The notes: generated by a model from the letters alone, not told the origin. 64,000 nt of DNA from Xenopus tropicalis (GCF_000004195.4 NC_030678.2:76567404-76631403); one strand, 5' to 3'; numbered from the stretch's first letter, positions 12,852 to 25,929 are shown. A program made the numbers and translations.

Positions 12852-13197
12852 TAAAGGTGGCCATACACGTAACGATCCGCTCGCCTGGCGAGGTCGCCAA
12901 GCGAGCGGATCTTCTCCCGATATCCCCACCTATGGGTGGGCGATATCGGGGGAATTAAGGCTAATTCGGTCGTTTGGCCCTGGGGCCAAACAATTACAAT
13001 TATAACGACTGTTAAGGGCACAGTTGGTTCGGGGACCACATTCTTTAACCTGCCTGATTGATATCTGGCCGATTTCAGGCCAGATATCGGTCGGGCAGGC
13101 CAGTCGTTGCTGCCCCTACACGGGCCAATAAGCTGTCAAATCGGTCTAAGGGACCGATATCAGCAGCTACAATCGGCCCGTGTATGGCCACCTTTAA
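12852..13197. mobile_element. Foldback MITE, family B variant
   Basis: The ends are TAAAGGTGGCCATACACG and CGTGTATGGCCACCTTTAA, perfect inverted complements over about 18 bases. Internal hairpins include GATCCGCTCGC with GCGAGCGGATC, CCCGATATC with GATATCGGG, and CTGGCCGATTTCAGGCCAG. The interior differs from the copies at 1.3 and 49.7 kb but resembles 61.6 kb. Confidence 0.88.
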
Positions 13198-14554
13198 TCA
13201 GGAAATGCCTCTCAGCTGCCACCCAACATTTTGGACTGATCCTGTATGGTTATATTGGAGAATTATAATGGTGGCAATGGGATGGTGTGATCCTCGTGTA
13301 TGTTGAGGTACAAATGTGACCATATTCCAGCCAATCAGGGCAACTCCCACCCAACCTCACCTTCAGTTGTATCAATTTATCATGGTAGTCATTGCCTTAA
13401 GAATTTAATAATTTGTATTGCCCATGAAAACCAGAGTGGGGTTTATGGAGAGCCTGATGTATCTGTCATGCTAAGCGGGGGATGGTATGATCCTCCTGTG
13501 GCTTGGAGGACAAATGTATATGGTACTGCAGCTGACTGGAGCATCCACTCCAAGCCTAACATAACTGACTGATGGTGTTTTTAGATAACTGTGGTAATGT
13601 TGGGCTTGGAGTGTGTTTGTATAATAAATACTTTGGTAGTGAATTCTATCATTGATAGCAATTATTTTGAATTACTTACCAGTTTCCACATACAGGGAAA
13701 TATTTTCGCTCTATGACTTCACGATGGCTCACATCCTGAAGTCTGTCACTGCATCTATAGAGAGCTATGTGGTCTATGGATCACAGCAACCCAGTATCAT
13801 CCACAACCAAAAGTGGTCAGTGGTTTTACATCAGATCTCAGATCTTACCATTTACTTATTGAGACTTTTGGGGATTAGGCCCCAACTCCCCACAGAACAC
13901 ATTTGTACAGCCCACATTTAGTTCTTAACAAAGATAGAAACTAAATTTGTCATTACTTGCAAATGTACTTATTGTGTTCCAGTTGTATCCAGAGCAGCAC
14001 AGCAACGTTCACTCCAAGTGTTCTGATTACTGGCATTCAGATTGGTACCTCCATTAAGTGCTTTGGGAACCCTTTTGAAGTCAACCCACACAGTTTAAGA
14101 GGAAAATTGAGGCAACATAATACCATGTGTGCCATTGTTCTTCGTGTATAAAGGAATCTGTTGTACTGCTGATTGCAGGGGTTGCAGCACTGTCTATACG
14201 TGGGTTTAAGCAAAAATGATCACTCACTCACAGTATTTAGTTTTATTTTCTTTAAATCATCATGCATGATTAAAGGCATAGCATATTGCCTCCACTAGCA
14301 CCCTTCTACATGGTTGCATTTCTATACAGAATGTAAAGTAGAACTGCCATATTCCACAACAGAACCATTTATCAGCATCCTTGGTGGTTGTATGAAGTAT
14401 TTGGTTGACACAGTGAAACTTAAGGCAAGTGCAAGAATTATACAACTTCCTGTTGATAAATACGATCTATACAAACACGCCAATGCTGTATTTCTTCATG
14501 AAGTATTTCAGATGTACTGATAGAGTGTGTGTTCCCATTCAGCCTGTAATATTA

Positions 14555-14690
14555 AAGGTCCAGTAGCACATAATACACGATTGTGTATGATGTACTGTCA
14601 CTGTACTAGTAAACCGTCAATGTGTGTTTTAGCAGCTCTAATATAGTTTATATCGATAAGCTTCTGTGTAGTCATGGGGGTGCCACTGAA
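14555..14690. mobile_element. Decayed fragment of TTAA-type MITE family D
   Basis: The segment from AAAGGTCCAGTAGCAC to AGCTTCTGTGTAGTCATGGG matches, with many changes, the left half of the MITE at 23503-23923, where the corresponding words are AAAGGGACAGTAACACC and AGCTTCTGTGTACCCACGGG. The right half is missing. Confidence 0.5.
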
Positions 14691-17117
14691 GTTCCAGTAT
14701 GGCTGTAAGACTAACATTTGTTTCAAATACAATGGTTTTAGTACTTTAGTCACAGTAAACAGGCCCAAATGTCATCCATTCCTGCCAACACATTTTCTAC
14801 ATATTATTATAATATTTCAGCTTGGTCTTAATGGCTCATTGTATCCCTGCCCAAATCTTTGCGCCAAAGGGTTTCAGCATGGCCGCAGGTATCTTTTAGC
14901 ATCACTACCAGTCTCTGGGATTTTCAGCCACACTATTTGCATTAGAACTATTTATGAATTATGAATATGTTCATATTTTTCTGATTTGTATGAAGCAATG
15001 TCTGTATTTATAATTACCACTTGATGGTACCAAATTTCTTTGAAAATGCCAAAGTATGCTTGTTCATTGTAAAAACCCATGGTACTTTGTATATGAATGT
15101 ATGAATAGAACTGGTCCTGAAGTTCTTATATTTATACAGTGCTGCCTGTAGTGTTTAGGTCATATTGACCTGTATAAAAAAAAGTAATTTGTGATTAAAA
15201 AGATGAAAATAAGTTGAAAGTACAAACTTTAGTGATTCTTCCACAAAGGTTTTTGCGATTTCCTACATTTGTGAGGCTAGAAGTTCATTAGTGTTGATAT
15301 GAAATATTATGTGCCTATTTTAGGGACCCCATTCCCCATCTTGTGTGGTCATAGAACACAAATTATTTGGCTCATTATCAAAAGCGGTTAAACCAATACA
15401 TCACCATTTGTACCCCATTTCTTCATCCCTCATGGTGCTGGCACTATGAATAGTTCCACCCTACTAAACAGCTCCAACATTTCCCTCTAACTTGTTTGCT
15501 TGGGAATGATACAATACCAAATTCTGTTTCTCTGTGCTAGGCCACTGGCCAGTATATATACTATACTTAAAAATCAACCATGATGACCATGAATCCATAA
15601 AGCAGTTTTTGGCATTGGCCTATATTGATCCTGACACATTAACAAACTGCAGCAACAGATCCCCGATTTAACATTGCTCCATGTGTGCAGTTTGTTTGCG
15701 AACCTTGGGTACCTCTGCACTGAGCTGCAGCGCCCTCTTTGGCCTGTTCTCTGGAGTCTCAGTGGGTCGGACATCCTGTTGCACACAGCTATTGCACTAA
15801 AATCGGTTCTGGCAAACTGTTTCTCTGTGTAATGCCTTTGAGGGCTGCACTGGGACCACAAGCCTCCACTTGAACAGCTCTGCGTTAATACACATGGTCT
15901 TGGAATTTTTTTGTTGGCTGTTCATTTGACCCAATTCATTTTGTGTACCTTGCTCACATATATATAAATTGGCCAGTGCACCATAGCAATTGGCTAAATC
16001 AGTGTATAACTCAGAGGGATAATGCTGTCAATAGTCCTAGCAGCATCTGCCTAGGCCTGCAGTGGAAGAAGGGAGCTTTCTGGGAAAAGGTTTCAGGAAT
16101 CTCATCTCAAACTTGCTCATGTGGTGGTTCATTTTAGCCAATAGTCCTTGCCTTTCCCCCTCCCCCCCCCAAAAGGCAATATGGCACATACTTTCCCCTT
16201 AACCAAAATGATGATACATACCTTAATGCATACACAGACAGACTTTCTCAGCATGTTTCTACACAAGACGATAGATGGTAAGAGCTGCAAAGAGGCTTTT
16301 TTTGTCTTGCCAAAGGGACATGCACAGAATCAAAGGAATACTGTAGGAGAAAAATGTATAACTTTTGACTGAAAACATTGTGTAATATTGGGCCAGATTC
16401 AGTTTGCTGAATAAACAATTTTAAGCTTTTTATCATGAAACTGTATGTATCATGAAAAGTGTATGAGGAAAATTTGGAGAAGTTTTTCTCATGAATTAGT
16501 ATTTGGTCCATTATATTGTTCCAACAATGCACTCATATTTTCCCTGTACTAACACAGGAGGATGCATGTTGCGTTAATCCTGTGTTTAGCTCAGGTGAAA
16601 ACCAACATGCATGTTCCTGTGTTAATACAGCCCCATTAGAAAGAATGGGATGCATTTCTTCCTGTGCTCCCAATCGCAGGAAAATGCCACTGGAGGGGAG
16701 TGCAAGAAGAATATAAGTATGAGCTCTAAGGCAGCATGTGGGTGCTCATGCCCCTGGATGTTGCTCATTTATCAAATGCTTATTGGAGCAGCAATGAGCA
16801 CAGGGTGCAGTGGGAGCTCTGTACCTGTCTAAGGCAGGTCTTAACAGCAGGGCTTCCTTGTGTTGAAAAGTGCTGTGCTGTTGTACTGCAGCTTGGTTAG
16901 GTGCAAGTACCAAGTGGGTGGTGCCTTTTGCATGTAAACAGCAGCCTTGTCTTGCTTTATGGCAAGTCTATGAGAGTCTATAAGAGTATATTTTCATATC
17001 AATGTCACACAAGATTTAGAAGCATTGGTCTCTTTTTATCTAAGACAAACTTAGCATATACTACACCACTGAGACACAGAAAGCTTAGCTAAGGCAAAGT
17101 AAATGAGTGCATTGAAA

Positions 17118-17190
17118 TAGGCCCTGAGTTCAATTCCAGTCAGGGCACTATCTGTGTGTTCTCCCTGTGTCTGCTTGGGTTTCCTTATTT
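17118..17190 (+). mobile_element. SINE-like fragment
   Basis: The words GAGTTCAATTCCAGTCAGGG and GTTCTCCCTGTGTCTGCTTG then GGTTTCCT resemble the conserved segment seen in several vertebrate SINE/LINE tails (GTTCTCCC-TGT-TGC-TGGGTTTCCT). Only about 70 bases remain and the ends are unclear. Confidence 0.4.
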
Positions 17191-19762
17191 TAAAAACCTA
17201 AATTGTTCTATTTAGATTGGTGAGAAGCTGTTCAAAGGGATTAGTATGCTTCAAAATGTTCATTATAGGGCTGTATGTGTTGCATTGTGGTGTCTCCCAA
17301 AGAGCCATACTGTGTTGTCTTCTATGCCTTACACTGTCATTGGTCAGTCCAAAACTTGCTGCCTTGTCTATTACCACAAGCACTACTGCATTATGGGTAG
17401 AAATAGTACAAATCAGCTGTATGTTAATGATTGTACAGTACATGCAAAAGTCTGTGTGCTATTGGGGTGAACTATTTGGCAAGAAGCATAGCAACAGCTT
17501 AGTGGTGGCCTAAATGCCGCCATGGTCTGACTCCATTTTTAGTATACCAATTATTACACTAGCAACGACATTTTCCTCTGTAAATAAGCGATGACTTATG
17601 GCTGTTTATAGGGGCTTTGAATATTGCCTCCCAAATACTAAAATAACTGAATGTAATTCATATCTGTTTTAATGCTCAAGATTATAAAGAGAATAAAGCT
17701 GCATTGGAGCAGCATCTTCACCAATTTTACGAAATGGCTTTTCAATTTAAGTACATTTTTCTCTGCAGTCTTCCAAATTTTGTATATTGCGTATGCGCTA
17801 GACTTTTCCACAGTAGCTCTAGATTTGTAATGAATTACACAAATTATTTCTAGACGAAAGCTTTTTTTATTGTTTCAGTTACAGCAGGTTGTAGCCGAGT
17901 GATTATTTGTTTACACGTTGAATTGTTTTATATAATGTTCTGAATTTACAGAAAATTGTACGATTGGTCCTAAATTCATTTTAGAAAAAAATGATCATTT
18001 TTCAAACTGCTACCGGTAAGGTCGGTCCTTAATTTCATCCACTCAGCATTGTGTTTGATTATGAAATGTGTATGATTTGCTGCTAAATGCGGCGCTTGCA
18101 TTTAGAGTTCGAACCACAATTCATGTTGAAAATGTCTTAGATATATCTATATATTTTGAATATATTCACGTTTACATTCAGTAACAAGTCGCTTGCTGCT
18201 TTCAGGGATGTATTTACCTGTGAATTGAAATTCACCAAAAAATGAAGTCTGTCAAGAGTAGTGGGTTATGAAATCCATTTTTTTTCCGATCTCTACGTAA
18301 ATCTACTTGTTTCTAATCTGCAATGTTAAATTTTGATGGCTTAGATGAAGCAACTGAAAAATGTGATATATATTTTTTTTTTATATATGAAAATATTTTA
18401 CTTGCGCTTCTGGTAAGTGTTGGGATGTAACTTTTGGATTCTGATTTTTTTTTTTAATGTACTGCAATTTGAGTTTACTAATTTCAATGATTTGCTAATA
18501 TAAATATTACATTTTTATGATAAAAATATTTGTTATTCTCGAACTGAGCTTGCAGTGATGTTAAGATATGTTTGTTGTAAAACAGGAATGATTGTTACTC
18601 TGAGCTGAGCGAAATAAATTTTTACTGAATTACGATCTTTAGAGTTATTTGTAACGTCGCCTGACCCCCAGGGCCTACCACCAATAGAATTTTTTTAAAA
18701 AAAAGAGAGAGAGAAAATCCCCTTTATATTTGGAGCTACACCGCATAAGGAAATGTAGATGCAAAAGCCTTTATTGAATCCTTATACAACCATAAAACAC
18801 ACAAAAAATAGCACAGGTGGTATGGCGTCCCAGGAAGCATGGCGTCCCAGCGTGGTTAGCCCAATGCGCAGTTTGTCCATTACAGGCTTCCTCGGGGGCT
18901 TTGCAGATGCAAATAGGCACTCCCCGCCGCCACCAACCACCCCATCCTGCTGCCAACCCCCTTCCTCCATACACACACCTGACAAACCAACATCAAGTTG
19001 AAAATGGGATTGTCTGCAAATAGCTTTATGAAAGAGACAGGTCTATTTTAATACAGGTATTAAACTATAAGTCACATACATATTTGCTAAAAGTAAATGT
19101 AGACTGCAAAATGATTTTAGGCCAGGGCTACACAGAGTGGATCATCTGCTTTCCTGAAAAATGGATTCTGTCATGCACTCCTTCCTGTAGCTTTATTGAC
19201 AGGCAAGATGTTGGCCTGCATGGAACCACACTGAGCGCATATTGGAGCAAAAATGCATATTGTTGAGCTTCCTCAACAATATCTGCTCCTGCAGGCCAAA
19301 GATCCACTCTAAGTGACTCTGCCCTTAAAGGGATAGTGACACGTTCCAATTTTACCATGAATGTGTCACTAAGCCTACTTAAACCCTAGTGCTGCCCACT
19401 GCCTCTCCCCAGCTCACCCCATACTAACCTGTGTTGGTCTCTGGCACGGCTTGTAGTTTAATAGCTTTGTAAATGACGACATGCTTGGGGGCGGGAAAAT
19501 GTTCTCATAGGCTGCGTAACTGTTTACATTTGTACTCCAGCCTATCAGAACTTTGACCCACCCCCAAGCACGCTGTTGCTTAGGAAGCTGTTCAACATCA
19601 AGCCTTGCCAGAGACTAATATATGACAACATGACAATTCCTGCAGTCACTGTTTCTGCATTAATAAAATTCTCCAATATGTTAATCACAGTTGTGTTTTG
19701 TTACAGAGAAAAATGCAATTTTATTCTGCATTTTGAAAACTTGATTCAATTTAGAATGCTCC

Positions 19763-20716
19763 TGTAACACTATTTTGGCTAGGATATGGTTAAACCAGGC
19801 TAGAAATGATGTAGAGTATGTGTTACATGCGACCCTCTTTCTTAGGATGGGCCTTCGCTAAATGGAAGAAACCTATAGAGGAGCTGAGGGTGTAGTTGAA
19901 CTACAACTTTCTGAGGCTGTGTAGTGCAGTTGGTATAAATGGATGCCAGAGAAGTTCTTGTGGTGAACTATAATACAGATTTATTGATCCAAGACACAGA
20001 TGGTAAGCAGGATTATCATACTCACAACACAAGCAGATGGTAACATGAGAATACACTCTGAGGAAGAAGAGAGGGTATGCACAGGTTTATCCCACCTCTT
20101 GGTAGAGTCTGGGCAGGGAAACACACCTTTCAGCCAATACCCCTTGGGAGGTAGTCTGGGTAGTATCTGCTCCTTCAGGTTGATAACCCCTAGTATAGGA
20201 GTCCTCCTGTGAGTAGGGATCAGGTCTAGTCCTGTCTCTATCTCTAATCTGCGGCCCTACACTGAGGCAACATTGCCGGATAGGAGAAATACTCCTGGAT
20301 CTAACTCTCCTTGATGGGTCTATTAGACTGCCCTTTCTTGCTAGAGCTGACTATGTCACTTTCCTAGAAAGTGCTATTAAACAATCTGACTGTGCTAGCT
20401 AACCTCGTTCACGGGGCCCTGTCCCCGATTTTCACTAGAAGTATAGTGTCCTCTAGGGTATAATAGCTTCTGGGGCCTACTGTCTGCTCCCAGGCTCAGA
20501 TGGAGCTCTACTTGGGACACAGCATGCAGCCAAAAGAGGAAGTCACACCCTCCTGCTAGACACTATATCAGTCTGCAGGGGGCGTGTACAACCTGACTAA
20601 ACCTATAGGGATAGTGTTTTAAACTGTAACTTGAGTACAAGGCTTTTTGCCCAATAATAAATGTGTGAAGAGGTAGGGTTTGAAGCCATAGGGAGCTTAA
20701 CCCTATGGGTCCCTAC
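19763..20716. mobile_element. Possible solo LTR or other 954-bp insertion
   Basis: The segment starts TGTAACACTATTTTGGC, and the five bases before it (GCTCC, 19758-19762) recur directly after CCCTATGGGTCCCTAC at 20717-20721. Inside are a TATAAAT word near 19936 and an AATAAA word near 20658, both compatible with an LTR. However the right end is not the canonical CA, the 5-base match could be chance, and no internal retroelement protein is present. Confidence 0.3.
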
Positions 20717-22116
20717 GCTCCCAAAACACAATTATAGTAACTCACCAGGTTTTAGGTGTCCAGTTTCTCACATTTAACATTTTTCTCAGTTGCACTTTGC
20801 AAAATCTCACAAGTTTGCGACTAAATGCAAGCTCTGTTTCTGCCATGAGTTTTCAGAAAAAATACAGTTGATCACATAATCAAACCTAAATTTTATTAAA
20901 TAAGCCCCCTAGTTTGGTATGGTAATGCTTTTATGTACAGTTGTAGTTATTGTGCCACTGTGCACTCACTTGGTGGGTTTCTAATCTTTTAGCAACAGCT
21001 CTTCCGGGGCTCCCTTGTCCTAGTGCCCCCTGGATTACTATCCAAACACACACACACACATACAAGATACAGCAGGAAACTACACTTCAGCTTCTTTCCC
21101 TTCTTTGATTTAAATTGTGCGATATAACGCAATGTTTTCCAAAGCTTTCTCCTTATTATACTATGCACATGCTTTTTTTTTCAAATGCAGCACTGTAGAC
21201 CAGAGATTGTTGCATCTTGATATAGTGTTTTAATGTTGTGTGCATAATTTGAATTTCCAAGGAGAACAGAATATTTCACTAATTTATTTCATAAATCTCT
21301 CTTTTATTTGCAGATAAATCAGTCTATCCAGTTATAACATTGCTTGCCTGTAGCTGTGACTAGTGACTGATAGCTGGGAAACTGTATTTATGTATGCACA
21401 GCTTACAGAGCCCATTTTGGGAATAAAATGCATTCATACTTTGGGTTAGTAAATGGGATTGCCTATGTGGGTCAGACAGCTCCTGTGACAATGGAATAAT
21501 GAGCAACAAGCCTTAATTTGTAAACATGACCCCATTAAAGGTCTAATTGTTAAAATACAAATATTGCAAGTTGAAAGCCACTCAATTAGCCAACAGTTTG
21601 AAGAGCCCTGCTGGGTCCTGATTTCTATATTAGGCAGGGGTTTTCAAACCCTCCAAAGGTTTTCTCACAACAATGAAAATGTCATTTTTTAAAAAAAAAA
21701 TTTTTAAACACATTCTGTCGATTATTTCCTTTCTGCTTTAGATGCTTTCATCCTACAGTGACATCTTGTGGTAAAAATATAGCATCTATCTATCTTTTGT
21801 TTTTTGGTTAAATGACTAAAACGCCATTAGAAGATATATGCTATACCGATTTAGAGGCGTCTTAATGATTATACTAGTCACAAACTACTTCCAGCTGTGT
21901 CAGTGTAATTACTAAGGTACTGGGTTAATAACATTCCTTTTGTTCTATTCGCAAGGAAGAGGAGGACCAGGGAGCAGAGTTTTTTCTTTTGGGTTTTTTT
22001 TTTGCAAAAAATCACAAGGTATTCGGACTTAAGATAATGCCAGCTAGCAGCAAATTATTGAAAAAAATCTGTTCTAAGCTAGAGAAAGTAAGGTCAGCAA
22101 TAGCAGTCCTCTAGAA

Positions 22117-22775
22117 CAGTGCTGTCCAATTTCAGTGTTAGTAAGGGCCGGAATTTTTCTGGCATATGTGCTGGAGGGCTGATCATAGAGGCCAGTTTTG
22201 ACCTCTCCCTTTTTTAACCACACCTACTTCAAACCACACCCGTGTTATCACTAGAGCTTTTAAGACCATACCCAGATTAATGTGGTAGCACAGCAAAAAC
22301 CCAAATGTTTGGTGCTCACTGCAGGGATATCCACTATCACTCATTTGTAAAAGAAATGGATAGCAAAGCCACCCCCAGCATATAATTAAACCCCTCAGGC
22401 ACCCTCTAACAACTGTTTCCAAATGATGACAAACTTCCAGCTCCAGCTGTTGGTTCACCTCCCACAGACAGCATAGGGCAGGCAGAGTATGGCACACACA
22501 GGTAGGGTAGGGCAGGCAGAGTATGGCACACACAGGCAGGGTAGGGCAGGCAGAGTATGGCACACACTGGTAGGGTAGGGCAGGCAGAGTATGGCACACA
22601 CAGGCAGGGTAGGGCAGACAGAGCATGGCACACACAGGCAGTATAGGGCAGGCAGAGTATGGCGCACACATAGGCAGGGTAAGGCAGAGTAGGGAAAGAA
22701 ACAGGGAAATTATGTGTCTATTTAAATTACCGATCATGACCACTCTAAGATGAACAGTTTGTACTGCATTACCTA
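22117..22775. mobile_element. hAT-like non-autonomous element with internal 34-bp minisatellite
   Basis: The left end CAGTGCTGTCCAATTTCAG followed by GGGCCGGAATTTTTCTGGC has the look of a hAT-derived Xenopus repeat. From about 22468 to 22690 it contains roughly six copies of a 34-base unit (GGCAGGCAGAGTATGGCACA then CACAGGCAGGGTAG). The right flank (CAGTTTGTACTGCATTACCT) recurs inverted at about 37603-37625 next to a second, longer array. Open frames across the array are repeat artefacts. Confidence 0.6.
22468..22690. repeat. 34-bp minisatellite, about 6 units
   Basis: Successive units begin at 34-base spacing, for example GGTAGGGTAG at 22501 and GGCAGGGTAG at 22535. Because 34 is not a multiple of three, all frames cycle through the same Cys/Pro/Leu-rich words on the minus strand, which creates long spurious open frames. 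Confidence 0.9.
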
Positions 22776-22880
22776 CAGCAGGGGTCCCCTAACTTTTTTT
22801 CTTGTGAGCCACAGTCAAAGAAGAATGGAATCCAATGATCCAATCTTTTGACTCCAAGGCCACAGATCAGATAATAATGT
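22776..22880. mobile_element. hAT-like fragment (CAGGGGTCCCC end)
   Basis: CAGCAGGGGTCCCCTAACTT followed by GTGAGCCACAGTCAAA is the usual opening of an old hAT-derived repeat. It abuts the minisatellite-bearing element. The opposite end was not recognised. Confidence 0.45.
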
Positions 22881-23032
22881 TTGATGCAGATTTCAAGGTT
22901 TATAACCCACCTCAACAAAAATAAGGCCAATAAGCTACTGATTTAGTCTGGACGGACCAGCTTTACTCTGTGTGTGTTACTTTTAGGAACCTGAAGGATA
23001 CAAAAATTTCTAGTAACAAATCAAACAAAAAA

Positions 23033-23033
23033 A

Positions 23034-23066
<33 letters not shown>

Positions 23067-23072
23067 TATTTA
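23033..23072. repeat. (TA)n microsatellite
   Basis: About forty bases of alternating T and A with one G interruption, preceded by an A-rich run. Confidence 0.9.
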
Positions 23073-23502
23073 TTTATTTTTTAAATAAGGCTTGGGATTG
23101 TGTTGTGGAAATGCTTAATAGCGATTGGTCTATGATTCAAGGATTCAAGTGAGCAGCCAATAGTAGAATACAAGAGTTGTTGGCTCTGGAGTGCTCGTTG
23201 GAATAATTTTACTTACTTCAGGTGTTACCCTTAAAGACAGTGGCAAGTCAACCCTCAAGGCTGGTCACTGCCTGTTTGACTTTTTCAGACTGGATGCGTG
23301 TAAAATGTCACTTATGTGGCAACTAACCTATAGATCACCAGCCAGGTTTGTTTGTACCGCCCCAGTGAATACAGACTTTATCAGGGGAAATCCAACCAAT
23401 TAGATACATAAACCAACGTCACAAAGGACAAACATTTCCCCAGATCCTACTTTTTCTTTTGGGCAGTGCTGAATACAGACACCACCCTAAGACAGGTAGC
23501 AT

Positions 23503-23923
23503 TTAAAGGGACAGTAACACCAAAAAATAAAAATGTATAAAAGTAATTACTATATAATGTAAAGCTGCCCTGTACTGGTACAACTGGTGTGTTTTCCTTA
23601 GAAAGACTACTATAGTTTATATAAATAAAGCTTCTGTGTACCCACGGGGGCAGCCATTTACAGGAGAAAAGGCACAGGTTACTTAGCAGATAACAGATAA
23701 AACCCCATTATATTCTACAAAGCTTATCTGTTATGTAACCTGTGCCTTTTCTCCTTTTTCCCAGCTTCAATGGCTGCCCCCGTGTTGACATAGCAGATCA
23801 TTTATATAAACTATAGTAGCGTTTCTGTTGCAAACTTACCAGTTTTACCAGTGCAGGACAACTGTACATTATATTTTAATTACTTTAAAAGACTTTCATT
23901 TTTTGGTGTTACTGTTTCTTTAA
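23503..23923. mobile_element. MITE, family D (TTAA ends)
   Basis: The left end TTAAAGGGACAGTAACACC and the right end GGTGTTACTGTTTCTTTAA are inverted repeats. Internal inverted blocks include GTGTACCCACGGGGGCAGCC with its partner GGCTGCCCCCGTGTTGAC, and AAAAGGCACAGGTTAC with GTAACCTGTGCCTTTT. TTAA lies at both edges, as in piggyBac-type insertions, but this may be part of the inverted repeat. A second full copy is at 48968-49387. Confidence 0.85.
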
Positions 23924-24676
23924 GGTCCCCTCTCTAACCTGCTCATTGGCTATTTTTTGTGGCCAATTTATAATTATTACAAAGAAAATTGCCTAAATGT
24001 TCCAATGTGTTTATTAATAGATCCTAGAGCTAGAGCTGAAAGAAACAGAATTGGGGCTAGGTGTGTTTGGAGTGGGTGGAAATATAAAAGCTGGGGTGGC
24101 AGGAACATACTGAAGGGGTTGGAGCCGGCAGGGACAGGCTCCGGAATACAGAGAAAGTAGCAAATTTATAATATGAGCCATTAGACACTTACCTGCATAT
24201 ACTCTAATAGAATAAATGTTCACTATTTACCCACATATATCTTAATACCTTAGTGAAAATACACCGGTATTGGTCTCCATTTAAATGTTGCCTTTAGTGG
24301 GCAATGTCAAGAAGCTGTTTACAGATGAAGGGGTGGTAAACTGAGATAACACATTAAACACTTTTGATCCAAAGTGAATAATAGAACTAGGTATTATAGG
24401 TAAATAGTTGATCCCGCCTATGTGAGTGGTGGTCTGATTTTCCTACTTTTCATATGCCCCCCCTTGGGTACTATGTTAAAATTCAAATCTGTTTATCCAT
24501 CAACATGCAGCTATAATGGGCAGAAAACTGAACCAAGAGATAACTAGGCTATGCTGAATGGGCTTTGTTCCTGGGCTTCTGTCTGTGAAAGCAGGCTTAC
24601 TGTTGTTCTCACATTAAATTAACTGGCATGAAAGAGTTAATTAAATGCACATAAAATTAAATTAATATTTTTTCAG

Positions 24677-24812
24677 ACCATGCTTTAAAGGATACGTCAT
24701 CGCTGACAGCCGCAGGAGCCGTTCTTGGAGCCGTTCTTGCTGTTTTTCTGGTTACGATATTTGTGACCGTTTTTACTCCCAAGATAAAAGGCACCCCATT
24801 CTTTGATACTGT
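24677..24812 (+). CDS. nectin3: nectin-3, alternative transmembrane exon
   Basis: An acceptor with a long pyrimidine tract (TATTTTTTCAG) ends at 24676 and opens a phase-1 frame, compatible with splicing from the Ig exon at 5967. The product starts DHALKDTSSLTAAGAVLGAV and continues into a hydrophobic segment of about 24 residues, then TPKIKGTPFFDT. As I recall, human NECTIN3 has an alternative membrane exon with the same pattern (small residues, then TPRKKRPSYLDK), so this appears to be its counterpart. The donor GTGAGT begins at 24813, leaving phase 2. If the intron is retained, translation stops at once (TGA 24814-24816) after FFDTV. Transcript support cannot be judged from sequence. Confidence 0.75.
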
Positions 24813-25614
24813 GTGAGTAATGGCTCGGGGACATTGTCCATTTGCTTACATAAAATCCCCACTTGTCATATTTTCATTTATTTTGGGATTATCAAAAATG
24901 GCTAGTTATTCTACTCTGAGGCTATTTATAACTGATTTTCAGGCACAGCGTGGGCCACAAACCCAGCTGAATAAAACCTCCATTCAGAGTTATTGTGTGC
25001 CTCTTTTGAAGCAGGATTAAATACATTTGCATGATTATATGCACTTTAAAGAATTTAGCCATCCAGGCCTGAAACTTTGTCACAATAAATTCTCACGCTT
25101 TATTCACAAGAAAGCCCCATAAGTGCCTGTGCTTGGCTCACACGGCTCACTCATTTCACTTATCTGGTTATGGACAAAGACATCCATGCAACTGCCTTTT
25201 CATATATTCTACATTATAAAATGTGAGTACTTTTCCCCATATTAAGGGAGTGTGTATACATACTCTATACTGTTAGTAGATTATCTACTGCACAGAACTT
25301 ATAACACCATCCTGTTTCAATCTGAAATATTGTTCTGTAGCTGCTAAATATGCATAACAATGGGCAAGTCATGGGTGCAACCAGGCTACTGCCTCACTAC
25401 AAATCCATACTACTGCATACTGGTGCTTCTATTCAGATTAAAGAGTTTGCCCAAACCCTCGCCTGTCTTTTCACAGTGCATTGTAATGAGCTCCAGAGAA
25501 ACAAGAGGGAGTGCAAGGATTATTGCCTGATAGTTTCAAAATGACAATACAGCCCAGACACTTTCCATGTTTTAATGCATTTGAAGGGTTGAATGATAGT
25601 ATATATTACAATAC

Positions 25615-25911
25615 ACATATAGGAACTCATTTTCCAGAAAGCTCTAAACTACTGGAAGACCATCTCCCATACAGAAATTTTTAAGCAAATAATTCTAATG
25701 TTAAAAATATATCCTTTTTCTCTGTAATAACAAAACAGGACCTCATACTTGATCCAAACTAAGCTGCATGAATCCATATTGGTGGCAAAACAGTCTTATT
25801 GAGTTTATTTAATGTTTAAATATTTTTTAAGTAGCCTTAAGGCAGGTCATCCAAACTAAGAAAGAACCCTAGGTCCCAACGATTCCAGGTAAAAGCCCCT
25901 ACACCTGTACA
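25615..25911 (+). mobile_element. MITE family A, degenerate copy
   Basis: It keeps the body words TTTTAAGCAAATAATTCTAA, TTTTTCTCTGTAATAACAAA and TTGGTGGCAAAACAGTC, and ends TACACCTGTACA. It is more diverged than the other copies and lies directly left of another copy in the same orientation. Confidence 0.7.
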
Positions 25912-25929
25912 ACTATACTACATTACGTA

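Larger units (their letters stand above)
12421..24676 (+). other. nectin3: nectin3 intron for the alternative form
   Basis: In transcripts that skip the 10028 exon this is intronic. It contains MITEs, a minisatellite-bearing element, a possible solo LTR and simple repeats, all listed separately. About 14.7-17.1 kb and 17.2-19.3 kb are relatively free of recognised repeats, with AT-rich unique-looking sequence around 17.8-18.65 kb. I found no exon there. Confidence 0.5.

Noticed and set aside
18108..18118. tRNA B-box-like GAGTTCGAACC
   Set aside because: No A box or cloverleaf around it.
22183..22743. 186-residue minus-strand open frame rich in Cys, Pro and Leu
   Set aside because: It is the 34-base minisatellite read through cycling frames; all three frames give the same kind of peptide.
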